Shown here piece after piece: positions 8,102 to 17,746 of a DNA stretch of 64,000 nucleotides (position 1 is its first letter; each line of letters begins with the position of its first letter). The translations under genes were made by a program, and so were the position numbers. Source of the DNA: BCD1 sp965230565 (GTDB lineage Bacteria > Bacteroidota > Bacteroidia > Chitinophagales > Saprospiraceae); NCBI GenBank assembly GCA_965230565.1, contig CBDDLH010000016.1:186001-250000 (forward strand), given 5' to 3'. Under the pieces are notes generated by a model that did not search any database, had not been told where the DNA came from, and was given only the letters and a program-made list of their open reading frames with translations.

Positions 8102-11100
8102 ATGCAAGGAAATCAACTTTTAAGTAAATGGCTGAGCATGTCATTTTTATTGCTGTTGACGGTCGGCCTAAGTGCCCAGATGCGAACGATTACAGGCACG
8201 GTCACCTCATCTGATGGGGAGACTTTGATTGGAGCAACTGTTTTGGTCGAAAATGAAGTTACTCGTGGAACTTCTACTGATTTTGACGGAAAGTTTTCCG
8301 TAGAAGCCAAAACGGGAGAGACACTGTATGTATCCTATACAGGTTATGAGACCCAGAAAGTTCCAATCACCACTGAAACCAATTATGCAATTGTAATGTC
8401 GGCTGATTCCGAACTTTTGGATGTTGTGGTAGTCGTGGGCTACGGTACCCAACGGAAACGTGACATTACGGGTGCCGTTTCCTCAATTTCTGAGGATGAT
8501 CTGCAAAACACGGTAGTCACAAATCTGGATCAGGCGCTTCAGGGACGGGTCGCCGGAGTTCAGGTTACTCAGAATTCTGGTCAGCCCGGAGGTGGTGCCT
8601 CTATCCGAATCAGAGGAGCCAACTCAATTACAGGCTCTAGTGAGCCGCTTTATGTTATTGATGGAATTCCTTTCCAGGGAGACGGAACCACAGTTTCAGG
8701 GTTTGACTGGGCGGGGGGAGCCAACGGACAGAACAGGGTTAATCCTTTATCAACGATCAACCCGAACGACATTGTAAGTATTGAAATTTTAAAAGATGCT
8801 TCTGCTACGGCCATTTACGGAGCCCGGGCTGCCAATGGTGTTGTGTTGATTACCACAAAAAGAGGGAAGGAAGGCGAGGCTAAAATATCCTATAGTGGAT
8901 TTTACGCGATTCAATCCCTACCTAACAAACTGGATATGATGAATATGCCAGAGTACGCCTCCTATCAGGTTCAAATTGCTAACGATTTGAATCAGCAGGT
9001 CAATCAAAGGTATTTAGATCCTTCTTTGCTCGGAGATGGTACAGACTGGCAGGATGAAATTTTCCGGGATGCTGGTATGATGAGCCATCAATTGTCTATT
9101 CTTGGAGGAAATGACAAAACTCAGTATGCTGTTTCCGGTGGATACTTTGATCAGGATGGTATTGTAATTGGCTCAAATTTCAACAGATTTACCACACGTG
9201 TTAATATTGACAATACAGTCAAAGAATGGTTCAAATTAGGAGCGAATCTGGCTTTTGCCAATACCGATGAAAAAATTACACTCAATGACGGAGGGGATGG
9301 AGTTATCATGCAGGCGCTTGTAATGCCTCCCGATGTAGCTGTTCGTGATTTCAATGGTGAATATGCAGGACCTACCAGTAATACATCCGATATTAGTTTT
9401 AATCCGGTTGGTGCAGCTTTACTTCGGAATAACACCTTAAACCGACAGCGCTTAATGGGAAATGTCTATGGAGACATTCAATTCTTTGAAGGCTTAAGTT
9501 TGAGGTCTGAATTTGGCATGGACAATAACCATGCACTTAATAAAGCTTTTCACCCTACCTACAACTGGGGAGTTCTTCAGAACAATGAAAACCAGTTACG
9601 TCAACGGGAGGAAAATTCCTTCTTCTGGATATGGAAAAATTACCTGACTTATAATGTTTCCTTCGGAGAACGCCATGATTTGACTGCTATGATTGGTAGT
9701 GAAGCGCAAAAATCAACGTGGGAAGGGTCAACGGTAACCAAGAAAAACTTCTCCAGCAACGATATTCAGGTTTTGAGTGAAGGAGATGATGAAACCTCAC
9801 AAACTACCGGATGGAAGGATGCCGCTTCTCTGGCTTCCTATTTCGGACGTTTTAATTATGGATTCGACAATAAATACCTTTTCACCTTAACCCTGCGAGC
9901 AGACGGATCTTCCAAATTTGGACCGAATAATAAATGGGGTTATTTCCCCTCAGGATCTTTTGCCTGGAGAATTAGCGGTGAGAATTTTATGAAGAATATC
10001 GAAGCCGTTTATGATCTCAAATTGCGGGTGGGCTATGGAGAAGTTGGTAATCAGGCCATTGCAAATTACTTGTATGGGTCATCTTTGCTGACGGTAAATA
10101 CACCATTTGGAACTGGTTACAGGTTAGAGAAAATTTCAAACCCTGACCTGAAATGGGAGGCAACCAAGCAATTTAATGCTGGTATCGACCTGTCTCTTTA
10201 CCAGGGAAGAATTGATTTTACCATCGATGTTTACCAAAAGCAAACATCCGATATGTTACTTCAGTTGTCTATTCCAAGTTACCTGGGTGGAACTAACTAC
10301 GACGATATCAGCGCACCATTTGCCAATGTGGGCAGAATGGAAAATAAAGGTGTCGATCTCTCCCTTACAACAAGGAACGTCACAGGAAGGAAATTCAACT
10401 GGACAACCAGCCTTACTTTCTCCAAGAACAAGAATAAGGTTCTTGAATTGGATGACGATTCAAGGATATATTGGAGAAATCTCTACTGGTACAGCGAATT
10501 CCAGACGGCTACCCGGACAAGTGTAGGTAACCCTATTGGTATGTTCTACGGTTATGAAACCGACGGATTATTCACTGACAAAGACGATATACTGAACCAT
10601 GCTGTTCAGATTAGTGACGGGAATATTACCACCGAAAATCCATATGGTCAGAATCTTGTCAATAAAACCCAGGGTGTTTGGGTAGGTGATGTCAAATTCA
10701 AAGATCTCAATGGAGATGGACAGATCACTACGGAAGACCAAACGATTATCGGTGATCCAAATCCTGATTTCGTTTTTGGTCTCAATAATGAATTCAATTA
10801 CGGCCCATTTGGACTGACCGTTTACATTAACGGTGCTTATGGTGGGGATGTACTTAATTATTCAAGAGTAGTAATCGAAGGTCAGACCAGCATTTTCAAT
10901 AATCAGGCTTCTACAGTTGCTGACAGAGCCAATATTGGTTTATACGATGAAAATGGATCTGATGAAGACCCAGACAACGTATATCTGGTGAACACGGGAA
11001 CAAATATCCCAAGGCCAACTACCACGGACAATAATAGTAATAACCGCATGTCTGACAGGTTTATTGAGGACGGTTCCTACCTGAGATTACAAAATGTAAG

Positions 11101-11317
11101 ATTCAGCTATACGCTGCCAACTTCCTTTACCAGTAAATACAGGGTGCAGAAGCTTAGACTTTATGTCAATGCTCAGAACCTTTATACCATTACCAATTAT
11201 TCAGGATATGACCCTGAAATCGGTGCATTTAACCAGGATCCTTTACTTCAGAATGTAGATATGGGACGTTACCCATCACCAAGGTTAATTACTTTCGGTG
11301 TGGATGTTGACTTTTAG
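8102..11317 (+). CDS. SusC/RagA-family TonB-linked outer membrane transporter
   Basis: A 1071-residue outer membrane porin-like transporter. After a signal peptide (about 1-25) comes a carboxypeptidase-regulatory-like beta-sandwich (about 27-105, ITGTVTSSDGETLIGATV), then the TonB-box region DVVVVVGYGTQ and the plug domain (about 118-235, containing IRIRGANSI, PLYVIDGIP and SATAIYGARAANGVVLITTKRG). The 22-strand barrel fills the rest and ends in an aromatic residue (GVDVDF). With SusD it imports oligosaccharides using TonB/ExbBD energy; the locus points to beta-manno-oligosaccharides. It has no N-terminal STN domain, so it is not the anti-sigma type. It is first in a rightward operon, 30 bases before susD. 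Confidence 0.97.
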   Translation: MQGNQLLSKWLSMSFLLLLTVGLSAQMRTITGTVTSSDGETLIGATVLVENEVTRGTSTDFDGKFSVEAKTGETLYVSYTGYETQKVPITTETNYAIVMSADSELLDVVVVVGYGTQRKRDITGAVSSISEDDLQNTVVTNLDQALQGRVAGVQVTQNSGQPGGGASIRIRGANSITGSSEPLYVIDGIPFQGDGTTVSGFDWAGGANGQNRVNPLSTINPNDIVSIEILKDASATAIYGARAANGVVLITTKRGKEGEAKISYSGFYAIQSLPNKLDMMNMPEYASYQVQIANDLNQQVNQRYLDPSLLGDGTDWQDEIFRDAGMMSHQLSILGGNDKTQYAVSGGYFDQDGIVIGSNFNRFTTRVNIDNTVKEWFKLGANLAFANTDEKITLNDGGDGVIMQALVMPPDVAVRDFNGEYAGPTSNTSDISFNPVGAALLRNNTLNRQRLMGNVYGDIQFFEGLSLRSEFGMDNNHALNKAFHPTYNWGVLQNNENQLRQREENSFFWIWKNYLTYNVSFGERHDLTAMIGSEAQKSTWEGSTVTKKNFSSNDIQVLSEGDDETSQTTGWKDAASLASYFGRFNYGFDNKYLFTLTLRADGSSKFGPNNKWGYFPSGSFAWRISGENFMKNIEAVYDLKLRVGYGEVGNQAIANYLYGSSLLTVNTPFGTGYRLEKISNPDLKWEATKQFNAGIDLSLYQGRIDFTIDVYQKQTSDMLLQLSIPSYLGGTNYDDISAPFANVGRMENKGVDLSLTTRNVTGRKFNWTTSLTFSKNKNKVLELDDDSRIYWRNLYWYSEFQTATRTSVGNPIGMFYGYETDGLFTDKDDILNHAVQISDGNITTENPYGQNLVNKTQGVWVGDVKFKDLNGDGQITTEDQTIIGDPNPDFVFGLNNEFNYGPFGLTVYINGAYGGDVLNYSRVVIEGQTSIFNNQASTVADRANIGLYDENGSDEDPDNVYLVNTGTNIPRPTTTDNNSNNRMSDRFIEDGSYLRLQNVRFSYTLPTSFTSKYRVQKLRLYVNAQNLYTITNYSGYDPEIGAFNQDPLLQNVDMGRYPSPRLITFGVDVDF

Positions 11318-11347
11318 GATTCATTGTAAAAAATAAATATAATTCAG

Positions 11348-13009
11348 ATGAAAAATACATTAAAATATATGGTGCTGACTTTGGTATTGGCCTTTTTTAC
11401 AGGCGCGTGTACCAAAGATTTTCTAGAGATCGAGCCGGCCGACAGACTTACAGCCGACAACTTCTTTAAAACAGAAGGTGAGATCAAGGCATCTACTGCT
11501 TCTTTGTATGGATTTCCGTGGTTCGGGTATAATGATAAGTTTGCCTGGGTAGCCGGTGATTGCATGTCCGGAGACATGTACCATACCTGGGATCAGGAAG
11601 GACAATTTTTCTATTTCTCTTTTAATTCAGGGAATGCCCACCTTTCCTCAGGATGGAAAGGGCTATTCCGGGTGATTACTTACGCTAATTCCATAATAAA
11701 CGATATGCCTCGTGCGGCGGAAGGTAATGTTCCGCAGGAGGTGATTGATGCTGCACTTGGGGAGGCTCGTTTTATAAGAGGTATGGCCTACTTTATTCTT
11801 GGGGAATATTGGGGTGAGGTACCTATAGTGGAGAATTCAACAGAGCTGGTAGTTAGTAATCAGTTCATGCTACCCAAGAATACTCATGCTAGTGTGCTTG
11901 AATTTGTTCGCAGGGACATGGTTTTTGCAGCTGAGAATTTGCCGGAATTTGATAACCCGGGACGTGTTACCTCATGGTCGGCGAAAGCGATGCTGGCAAA
12001 AGTTCACCTGACAATGGCTTCGGATCTAAGCGATCCTAAATCGGCTGAAAATTTCAATCTTGCTAAAGATTATGCCGCTGATGTAATTCAAAACAGTGGT
12101 TTGTCATTGATGTCAAATTATGCAGACATATTCAGATATGATCAGAATAACAACCAGGAATCATTGTTCGCCCTACAATGGATGGAAGGTTCTTATGCCC
12201 TGGGTAACAGCCGTCAGGCTAACTGGGCAAGAAGTAGTTTGATCACCGGAAATACGGAGTGCTGGGGTGGATATAAGTCCGCTACCTACGACCTCATGCA
12301 ACAGGTAGAAGGTGGGGATGCCCGTCAGCCTGCCATTTACATGACACAGGGAGACCACTATCCTGAGTTACGTAAAAACGATGGTGGATATACATTTTTC
12401 ATTGTAAACAGAGACCCTGATGATCCAAATACCGTCCTGGAGTCTGCTCCACCACTTTTGAATTGTCTCAAGAAATATATTATTGGCAGTAACGAAGACA
12501 CAGATGGAGGTGTTTCCACCGGCCAGGCCACGAGGATCAACCAGATAATGCTTCGACTGGCAGATGTATATCTCATTTATGCGGAAGCTGCAATGGGGAC
12601 AGGTTCATCTACTACTGATAATCTTGCCCTGGAATATTTCAATGCCGTTCGTCAAAGAGCCAATCTTCCGGGAAAATCAGTAATCACCTGGCAGGACCTG
12701 ATCAAAGAAAGAAGGGTTGAGTTTGCAATGGAAAGCATCAACTGGTTTGACATAAAACGCTTTTATTACAGAGATCCGGCAGGTGCAGTGGCTTATTTGA
12801 ATGGTATGGAGAAAGAACATGTTTACGAAAGAGACCAGGGACCTGATGCTGCTGATGAAAATACAGTCGAAGGGTATATACTGACTCCTCCTGACAATCC
12901 GATTACGGTGAATGAGTCTCATTTCTGGTTGCCTATTCCTTCTGCGGAGGTGGTTGCCAATCCATTACTTGGGCCTGACGAACCAGCGGTTGAATATGAT
13001 TTTAACTAG
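11348..13009 (+). CDS. SusD/RagB-family glycan-binding lipoprotein
   Basis: A 553-residue surface lipoprotein (lipobox FFTGAC, Cys21) that caps the SusC pore and binds the incoming glycan. Family features include the opening CTKDFLEIEPADRLTADNFF, the TPR-like helical core with EARFIRGMAYFILGEYWGEV and SAKAMLAKVHL, LRLADVYLIYAEAA in the C-terminal half, and the closing LWLPIPSAEV-type segment (seen as FWLPIPSAEVVANP). It lies immediately downstream of susC in the same operon. Confidence 0.96.
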   Translation: MKNTLKYMVLTLVLAFFTGACTKDFLEIEPADRLTADNFFKTEGEIKASTASLYGFPWFGYNDKFAWVAGDCMSGDMYHTWDQEGQFFYFSFNSGNAHLSSGWKGLFRVITYANSIINDMPRAAEGNVPQEVIDAALGEARFIRGMAYFILGEYWGEVPIVENSTELVVSNQFMLPKNTHASVLEFVRRDMVFAAENLPEFDNPGRVTSWSAKAMLAKVHLTMASDLSDPKSAENFNLAKDYAADVIQNSGLSLMSNYADIFRYDQNNNQESLFALQWMEGSYALGNSRQANWARSSLITGNTECWGGYKSATYDLMQQVEGGDARQPAIYMTQGDHYPELRKNDGGYTFFIVNRDPDDPNTVLESAPPLLNCLKKYIIGSNEDTDGGVSTGQATRINQIMLRLADVYLIYAEAAMGTGSSTTDNLALEYFNAVRQRANLPGKSVITWQDLIKERRVEFAMESINWFDIKRFYYRDPAGAVAYLNGMEKEHVYERDQGPDAADENTVEGYILTPPDNPITVNESHFWLPIPSAEVVANPLLGPDEPAVEYDFN

Positions 13010-13071
13010 TATTGAATGCTATGGAGATGATTAACAGATCAATGCTATTTCAAAATTCTAAATGTTTAAAA

Positions 13072-14292
13072 ATGAATTTACCATATAAAAAATTATCACT
13101 TTTTGCTTTCCTTTTGCTGGTATTAGGTTCTTTGACAACCTCATGCCTGAAGGAAGATGATGATACAGTGATCGACCCAAATGCTGATATTGGTAATCCG
13201 GAAGTGCATTACATCCGTTCTACTGATCCGGCATCTGCGGATTCATTGATCGTCAGTGCTTTTATGGGCTCATTGGTGGCTATTGTAGGTGAAGACCTGG
13301 GCTATACGGTTGAAATTTGGTTTAATGACCAGCAAGCTACGTTGACACCTACCTATGTGACTGACAAAACAATACTTGTGAATGTACCGAGTAGTGTTCC
13401 GACGGTTGTTACGGATCAGATTCGGTTTGTATTTGCTAACGGAGAGGAGATGTTTTATGACTTTCTTGTGGACGTTCCCGGCCCAAAACTGAATTCGATA
13501 AAAAGCGAATATGTTGAAGCAGGAGACGTTGCCATCCTCACCGGTGACTTCTTCTTTGAACCAACAACCGTGACGTTTGCCGGCGGGGAGGAAGGCACGA
13601 TCAGCTCTTTGACCAAGACTGAGATACAGGTAATCGTTCCTGAGGGTGCAGAAATGGGAGAAATTGCCATAACCACCAATTTTGGTACCATCGAATCCGA
13701 TTTTATCTTCAGGGACAACAGAAACCTCATAGTTGATTATGACGAATGGAGATCAAGAAGCTGGAATTCTCCCGTAGCTGATGTGGCAGCAGGAACCAAC
13801 GAATTATCTCCCTGTTCTGGTAATTACACTTATTTCAAATGGGACAATGTAGGTGCCTGGCAATGGGTAAATGAGTTGAATATGATGTATATCGCCGAAG
13901 ACCCGGAAACAGGCAGGGGGAATATTCCGATCTTCCCTGCAGGAGCAAATGTAAATGAATGGGGAGTTCGATTCGAAATTAATGTTGCCTTTGAATGGAG
14001 AGAGATTCCGCTGGAAATTTTCTTTGCGCCCTATGGCGGTGATCATGGACGTGACATCCCTGTTCCTTTAGCACGCTGGAAACCTTGGGAGGCCAATGGT
14101 TTATATCAAACTGATGGTTGGGAAACGGTTACTGTTCCGTTGACAGCATTCACGGAAGATAAAGATGGAAACCCTGCTGAACTTGATGACCTTTCCGATT
14201 TGACCAATTTCACCATAATGTTTTTCGGAGCTGCTGACGGCACACAAAACGTTCATATTGGAATTGACAACCCAAGGGTAGTCAAGCTTTAA
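13072..14292 (+). CDS. IPT/TIG-domain glycan-binding surface lipoprotein
   Basis: A 406-residue lipoprotein in the SusE/F-like position. I place the start at the ATG at 13072 because it gives a clean lipoprotein signal (KLSLFAFLLLVLGSLTTSC) and leaves a normal 62-base gap to susD; an upstream TTG or ATG would add an unlikely hydrophilic stretch. Two or so IPT/TIG-like Ig folds (about 50-230, with SIKSEYVEAGDVAILTGDFF) precede a C-terminal beta-sandwich of about 180 residues that contains FKWDNVGAWQWVNEL, ARWKPWEANG and HIGIDNPRVVKL. This tail resembles the C-terminal domain of the next protein and the glycan-binding domain of surface glycan-binding proteins. It probably holds mannan at the cell surface. 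Confidence 0.85.
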   Translation: MNLPYKKLSLFAFLLLVLGSLTTSCLKEDDDTVIDPNADIGNPEVHYIRSTDPASADSLIVSAFMGSLVAIVGEDLGYTVEIWFNDQQATLTPTYVTDKTILVNVPSSVPTVVTDQIRFVFANGEEMFYDFLVDVPGPKLNSIKSEYVEAGDVAILTGDFFFEPTTVTFAGGEEGTISSLTKTEIQVIVPEGAEMGEIAITTNFGTIESDFIFRDNRNLIVDYDEWRSRSWNSPVADVAAGTNELSPCSGNYTYFKWDNVGAWQWVNELNMMYIAEDPETGRGNIPIFPAGANVNEWGVRFEINVAFEWREIPLEIFFAPYGGDHGRDIPVPLARWKPWEANGLYQTDGWETVTVPLTAFTEDKDGNPAELDDLSDLTNFTIMFFGAADGTQNVHIGIDNPRVVKL

Positions 14293-14310
14293 CCTATAAA
14301 AAAGTTAATC

Positions 14311-16434
14311 ATGTATAAACCATATAAATTTTTATCCTTTTTATTCGTCGGTCTCTTATCGGTTATGGTCTTTTTCAGTTCGTGTGACAAAGATGATGAC
14401 GATACACCTACGGATGAAATTCAATTATTGAGCTTTGGCCCTTCTCCTGCTCTAAGGGGAGGTACTCTGCAAATAATCGGAACTAATCTCGATAAGGTTT
14501 CAGCTGTAATTTTACCTGATAATATTGAAGTTGCTTCTTTTGACAGCAAAACTCCGGAAAAGATAGAATTGACGATCCCTGAAGAGACTGTTGAAGGACA
14601 TATCGTTCTGAAAACACCGGAAGGTGATATTACTTCATTGACCATTCTAACGATTTCAGAACCCATTGTTTTGGCTTCCTTTAGTCCGGACGTTGTAAAA
14701 CCCGGGGATATGCTGACCATAAGTGGTGATTATCTGAACTTAATCAATACGGTAATATTTAGTAATGATGTGGCTATTGGGGACACGGCATTTGTAGCTC
14801 ATACGAGGGAAACCATAGAGGTGGCCGTTCCTGAAAATGCACAAACAGGAACAATAGCTGTTTCTAATGGAGAACCTGTTCCTATTGTTGTAGAATCTGA
14901 AACGGAATTAGGGATTGTTTTACCTGTTATTTCCGATATGGCGCCTAACCCTGTTAAAGCCGGTTCCATGCTTACCATTACAGGGTCGGATCTCGACCTG
15001 GTCAGAGTAATGAAATTTGTGGGAACTTCAGCGGTCACCTCGTTTGCAAGTCAATCCGAAACGACTATCGAAGTGGTAGTACCTTCAGATGCTCACGACG
15101 GCAATCTTGTTGTAGGAGTAGCTTCTCTGGTAGAGGTGACTTCTGAGAACGAGTTGGTGATGGTTGTCCCTCAGATCAGTGGTATTGCGCCTAATCCTGT
15201 CAAAAACGGAGAAGATCTGACCTTATCAGGAACTGATCTCGATTTGGTTACAGCTGTAACTTTTACTGGAGATACAAACGGTTCCATCTCAAGTGCCTCT
15301 GAAACGGAGTTGGTCGTCAATGTACCACTTGATGCGGTTGAAGGAGCGGTCACTTTGCATACTGCTGCCGATAAGTCTGTTGCCAGTGCGGATGTTCTGA
15401 CACTGGTTGTTCCAACAATTACGGGGTTCTCACCTGGAGAAGGCCAATTTGGAGATGAAATCACAATTACGGGAACAGACCTGGACCTGGTTACTTCTGT
15501 TATTTTTGGTGGCGATATTTCGGCCACTCCAAATATGGTAGCAGGAGATATGTTAACCGTAAATATACCTGTTGGATCAGCCACTGGCGTATTGTCTGTT
15601 GTTACCGGCAATGGTACAGTTGTTACTTCAGATACTGAATTTACCTTAGGGTTATCCACAAATGCCGTAATCAATAATATGCCAACGCTGGCTTCTATCG
15701 GACAAATGATCAGCATTGAAGGAGAGAGCCTTGATGAACTCAATGAAGTGATCTTTCCAGGGGAAGTTCCCGCAACCATGTTTGGTCAAAAAACTGCTAC
15801 ATTGATTGAAGTATTTGTGCCGGAAGGCACTTCAACGGGAGTTGGCAACATCAAATTCATAACCTTTACCGGGGAAGAATTCTTCTCTCCGGAGATCAAT
15901 ATCCAGGGGGTGGATCCAGTTGTTGACCCAAGCCTTGTGTTCTTTAATTTCGATGGCCTTGATTCTTGGTGGGGTGATACGGGCGGAATAGAGAATGATC
16001 CAGAATTGTCACTTGACGGTTCAAATTATTTCAGGGTTAATGGAGATCTTTCCGGTTGGACCGGTTTTTTCTGGAGGAACGGAGGAGATAACTTCCCTGG
16101 CGCTACAATTGGTTCGGATATTGATGGTTATGTATTCAAATTTGACATTAATGTTCTTGAACCAATAACCGGTGGGGTTATTCAATGGAGACTGAAAGGG
16201 TCTGATGGAGATTACTGGCATCGTTGGAATCCGTGGGAAGGAACAGGTTCCTTTAGTACGGATGGATGGGTGACCGTCACCATACCGTTGAATGAATTTG
16301 TCGATAACTTTGGGTGGGGAAGTGAAGTGATCCCTGATCTGAGTAACATCGATTCTGATTTCGGAGCTGCTTTTAATGACGGAGATTCATTTGTCAATAT
16401 TTGTATTGATAACGTTCGTTTCGAAGCACTTTAA
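14311..16434 (+). CDS. Surface lipoprotein with six IPT/TIG repeats and a C-terminal carbohydrate-binding domain
   Basis: A 707-residue lipoprotein (lipobox VFFSSC). Six consecutive Ig-like IPT/TIG repeats of about 80 residues span roughly 35-530; each begins with a phrase like ISGIAPNPVKNGEDLTLSG, followed by TDLDLVTAVTF. The last 160 residues form a different beta-sandwich (VFFNFDGLDSWWGD, TGFFWRNGG, HRWNPWEGTGSF, VNICIDNVRFEAL) that parallels the C-terminal domain of the preceding protein. The layout suits a long stalk that projects a binding domain away from the outer membrane. The gap from the previous gene is 18 bases, so they are co-transcribed. Aromatic residues in the C-terminal domain may stack on the glycan. 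Confidence 0.85.
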   Translation: MYKPYKFLSFLFVGLLSVMVFFSSCDKDDDDTPTDEIQLLSFGPSPALRGGTLQIIGTNLDKVSAVILPDNIEVASFDSKTPEKIELTIPEETVEGHIVLKTPEGDITSLTILTISEPIVLASFSPDVVKPGDMLTISGDYLNLINTVIFSNDVAIGDTAFVAHTRETIEVAVPENAQTGTIAVSNGEPVPIVVESETELGIVLPVISDMAPNPVKAGSMLTITGSDLDLVRVMKFVGTSAVTSFASQSETTIEVVVPSDAHDGNLVVGVASLVEVTSENELVMVVPQISGIAPNPVKNGEDLTLSGTDLDLVTAVTFTGDTNGSISSASETELVVNVPLDAVEGAVTLHTAADKSVASADVLTLVVPTITGFSPGEGQFGDEITITGTDLDLVTSVIFGGDISATPNMVAGDMLTVNIPVGSATGVLSVVTGNGTVVTSDTEFTLGLSTNAVINNMPTLASIGQMISIEGESLDELNEVIFPGEVPATMFGQKTATLIEVFVPEGTSTGVGNIKFITFTGEEFFSPEINIQGVDPVVDPSLVFFNFDGLDSWWGDTGGIENDPELSLDGSNYFRVNGDLSGWTGFFWRNGGDNFPGATIGSDIDGYVFKFDINVLEPITGGVIQWRLKGSDGDYWHRWNPWEGTGSFSTDGWVTVTIPLNEFVDNFGWGSEVIPDLSNIDSDFGAAFNDGDSFVNICIDNVRFEAL

Positions 16435-16455
16435 TAGAAAGTCTGTAATATAATT

Positions 16456-16481
16456 TACGCAGGAGCTTTTGCTCCTGCGTA
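16456..16481 (+). terminator. Strong hairpin between the SusCD/SGBP genes and the enzyme genes
   Basis: TACGCAGGAGC (16456-16466) pairs perfectly with 16471-16481 around a TTTT loop, 22 bases after the stop codon at 16434. No T-run follows on the plus strand, so it may act as a partial terminator or as an mRNA-end stabiliser that sets SusCD levels apart from the downstream catabolic genes. Confidence 0.6.
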
Positions 16482-16517
16482 TCTATGTATCCCTAGTTTT
16501 TGAAAAATCATAATTCA

Positions 16518-17702
16518 ATGAGGGGAATAATAATTTTGCTGCTACTGATGTCAGTAGCTGCCTGGACAGGTTTTTCCCAAAGCCCTGGAGATTTAGACAA
16601 TACAGAGCCCTTTAAGATGGTGGACTCGAATGCCAGCAGGAAAACCCGAGCATTGTATCAAAACCTGAAAAAGCTCTCTTCAGACCAGATTATGTTTGGC
16701 CATCAGGATGACCTTGCATATGGCGTCATGTGGAAGGAGTGGCACGAGAAAAGATCAGATATCAACGATGTATGCGGTAATTTTCCGGCCGTATTTGGCT
16801 GGGACATTGGGAAGCTGGGTAAAAATGATACAAATATTGATGCAATACCATTTGAAAATATGAAAGGATGGATGCTCGAGGCCTATAAGATGGGTGGAAT
16901 CAATACCATTAGCTGGCATGTTGATAATTTTCTTACCAAAGGAGATTCATGGGATGTTGGTGAAAATGTAGTTGCAGCCGTACTTCCAGGGGGTGAAAAA
17001 CATGATATTTACAAACAGCGGTTGGATGTTTTGGCTGATTATTTCAAAAGCCTCAAAAAGGGGTTTCTAATCAAACATAATATACCCATTGTTTTTCGAC
17101 CATTTCATGAACATACCGGGGAATGGTTCTGGTGGGGACAACCACATTGTACACCAGAGGAATATAAGGAATTATGGCGATTTACAGTTGACTATTTGAA
17201 AGATGAAAAGAAAGTTCACAATCTTATCTACTGCTATTCCACAGATATCTTTGGGGATAAGGACCATTACCTCGAATGTTATCCGGGAGATGACTACGTC
17301 GACATTTTGGGACTCGATGATTATCATGACGTCAACCCGGAAAATGACCCCTCAGAATTAACCAGAAGGTTAAGATTGCTGGTTGAATTGGCTGAGGAAA
17401 AAGGAAAAATTGCCGCATTTACAGAGACTGGATTCGAAACCATTCCGATGGCCAACTGGTGGACGGAACATCTCCTGAAAAATATAAAAAGTGATCCCGT
17501 AGCCACCAAAATTGCGTGGGTTTTGGTCTGGCGAAATGCTAACCCCGAACATCATTACGCACCGTATCCCGGACATATTAGTGCTCCTGATTTTGTGAAA
17601 TTTTCCAGAGATTCTACTATTATCATGGAGGAACAACTGCCCAAAATGTATAAATTGAATCCAAAATTGAAATCCAGGAGTAAAAAGATCAGGAATTTCT
17701 AG
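16518..17702 (+). CDS. GH26 endo-beta-1,4-mannanase, secreted
   Basis: A 394-residue glycoside hydrolase family 26 enzyme. The ATG at 16518 starts a clean signal peptide (MRGIIILLLLMSVAAWTGFS); the TTG six codons earlier is less likely. Barrel motifs include MFGHQDDLAYG (59-69) and ISWHVDN (131-137). The acid/base is Glu198 in RPFHEHTGEWFWWG and the nucleophile is Glu303 in AFTETGFE. The WFWWG stretch is typical of GH26 mannanases. It cleaves beta-mannan internally or releases mannobiose; in Bacteroides relatives the neighbour of the GH130/epimerase pair is a mannobiose-producing GH26. It follows the hairpin at 16456 and leads the catabolic part of the operon. Confidence 0.93.
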   Translation: MRGIIILLLLMSVAAWTGFSQSPGDLDNTEPFKMVDSNASRKTRALYQNLKKLSSDQIMFGHQDDLAYGVMWKEWHEKRSDINDVCGNFPAVFGWDIGKLGKNDTNIDAIPFENMKGWMLEAYKMGGINTISWHVDNFLTKGDSWDVGENVVAAVLPGGEKHDIYKQRLDVLADYFKSLKKGFLIKHNIPIVFRPFHEHTGEWFWWGQPHCTPEEYKELWRFTVDYLKDEKKVHNLIYCYSTDIFGDKDHYLECYPGDDYVDILGLDDYHDVNPENDPSELTRRLRLLVELAEEKGKIAAFTETGFETIPMANWWTEHLLKNIKSDPVATKIAWVLVWRNANPEHHYAPYPGHISAPDFVKFSRDSTIIMEEQLPKMYKLNPKLKSRSKKIRNF

Positions 17703-17746
17703 CATTTGGAAATTCCGAAGGGTTTACTTCATTACAAAATAGTTAC

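Noticed and set aside
10700..10770. Dockerin-like calcium motif (DLNGDGQITTEDQTIIGDPN) in SusC
   Set aside because: This phrase is a standard part of SusC barrels; it is not evidence for a dockerin partner of the cohesin-like protein.
15171..15779. A 202-codon open frame on the minus strand
   Set aside because: It lies wholly inside the six-repeat IPT/TIG gene, is Ser/Thr/Pro/Val-rich in the way expected of an antisense shadow, and has no recognisable domain.
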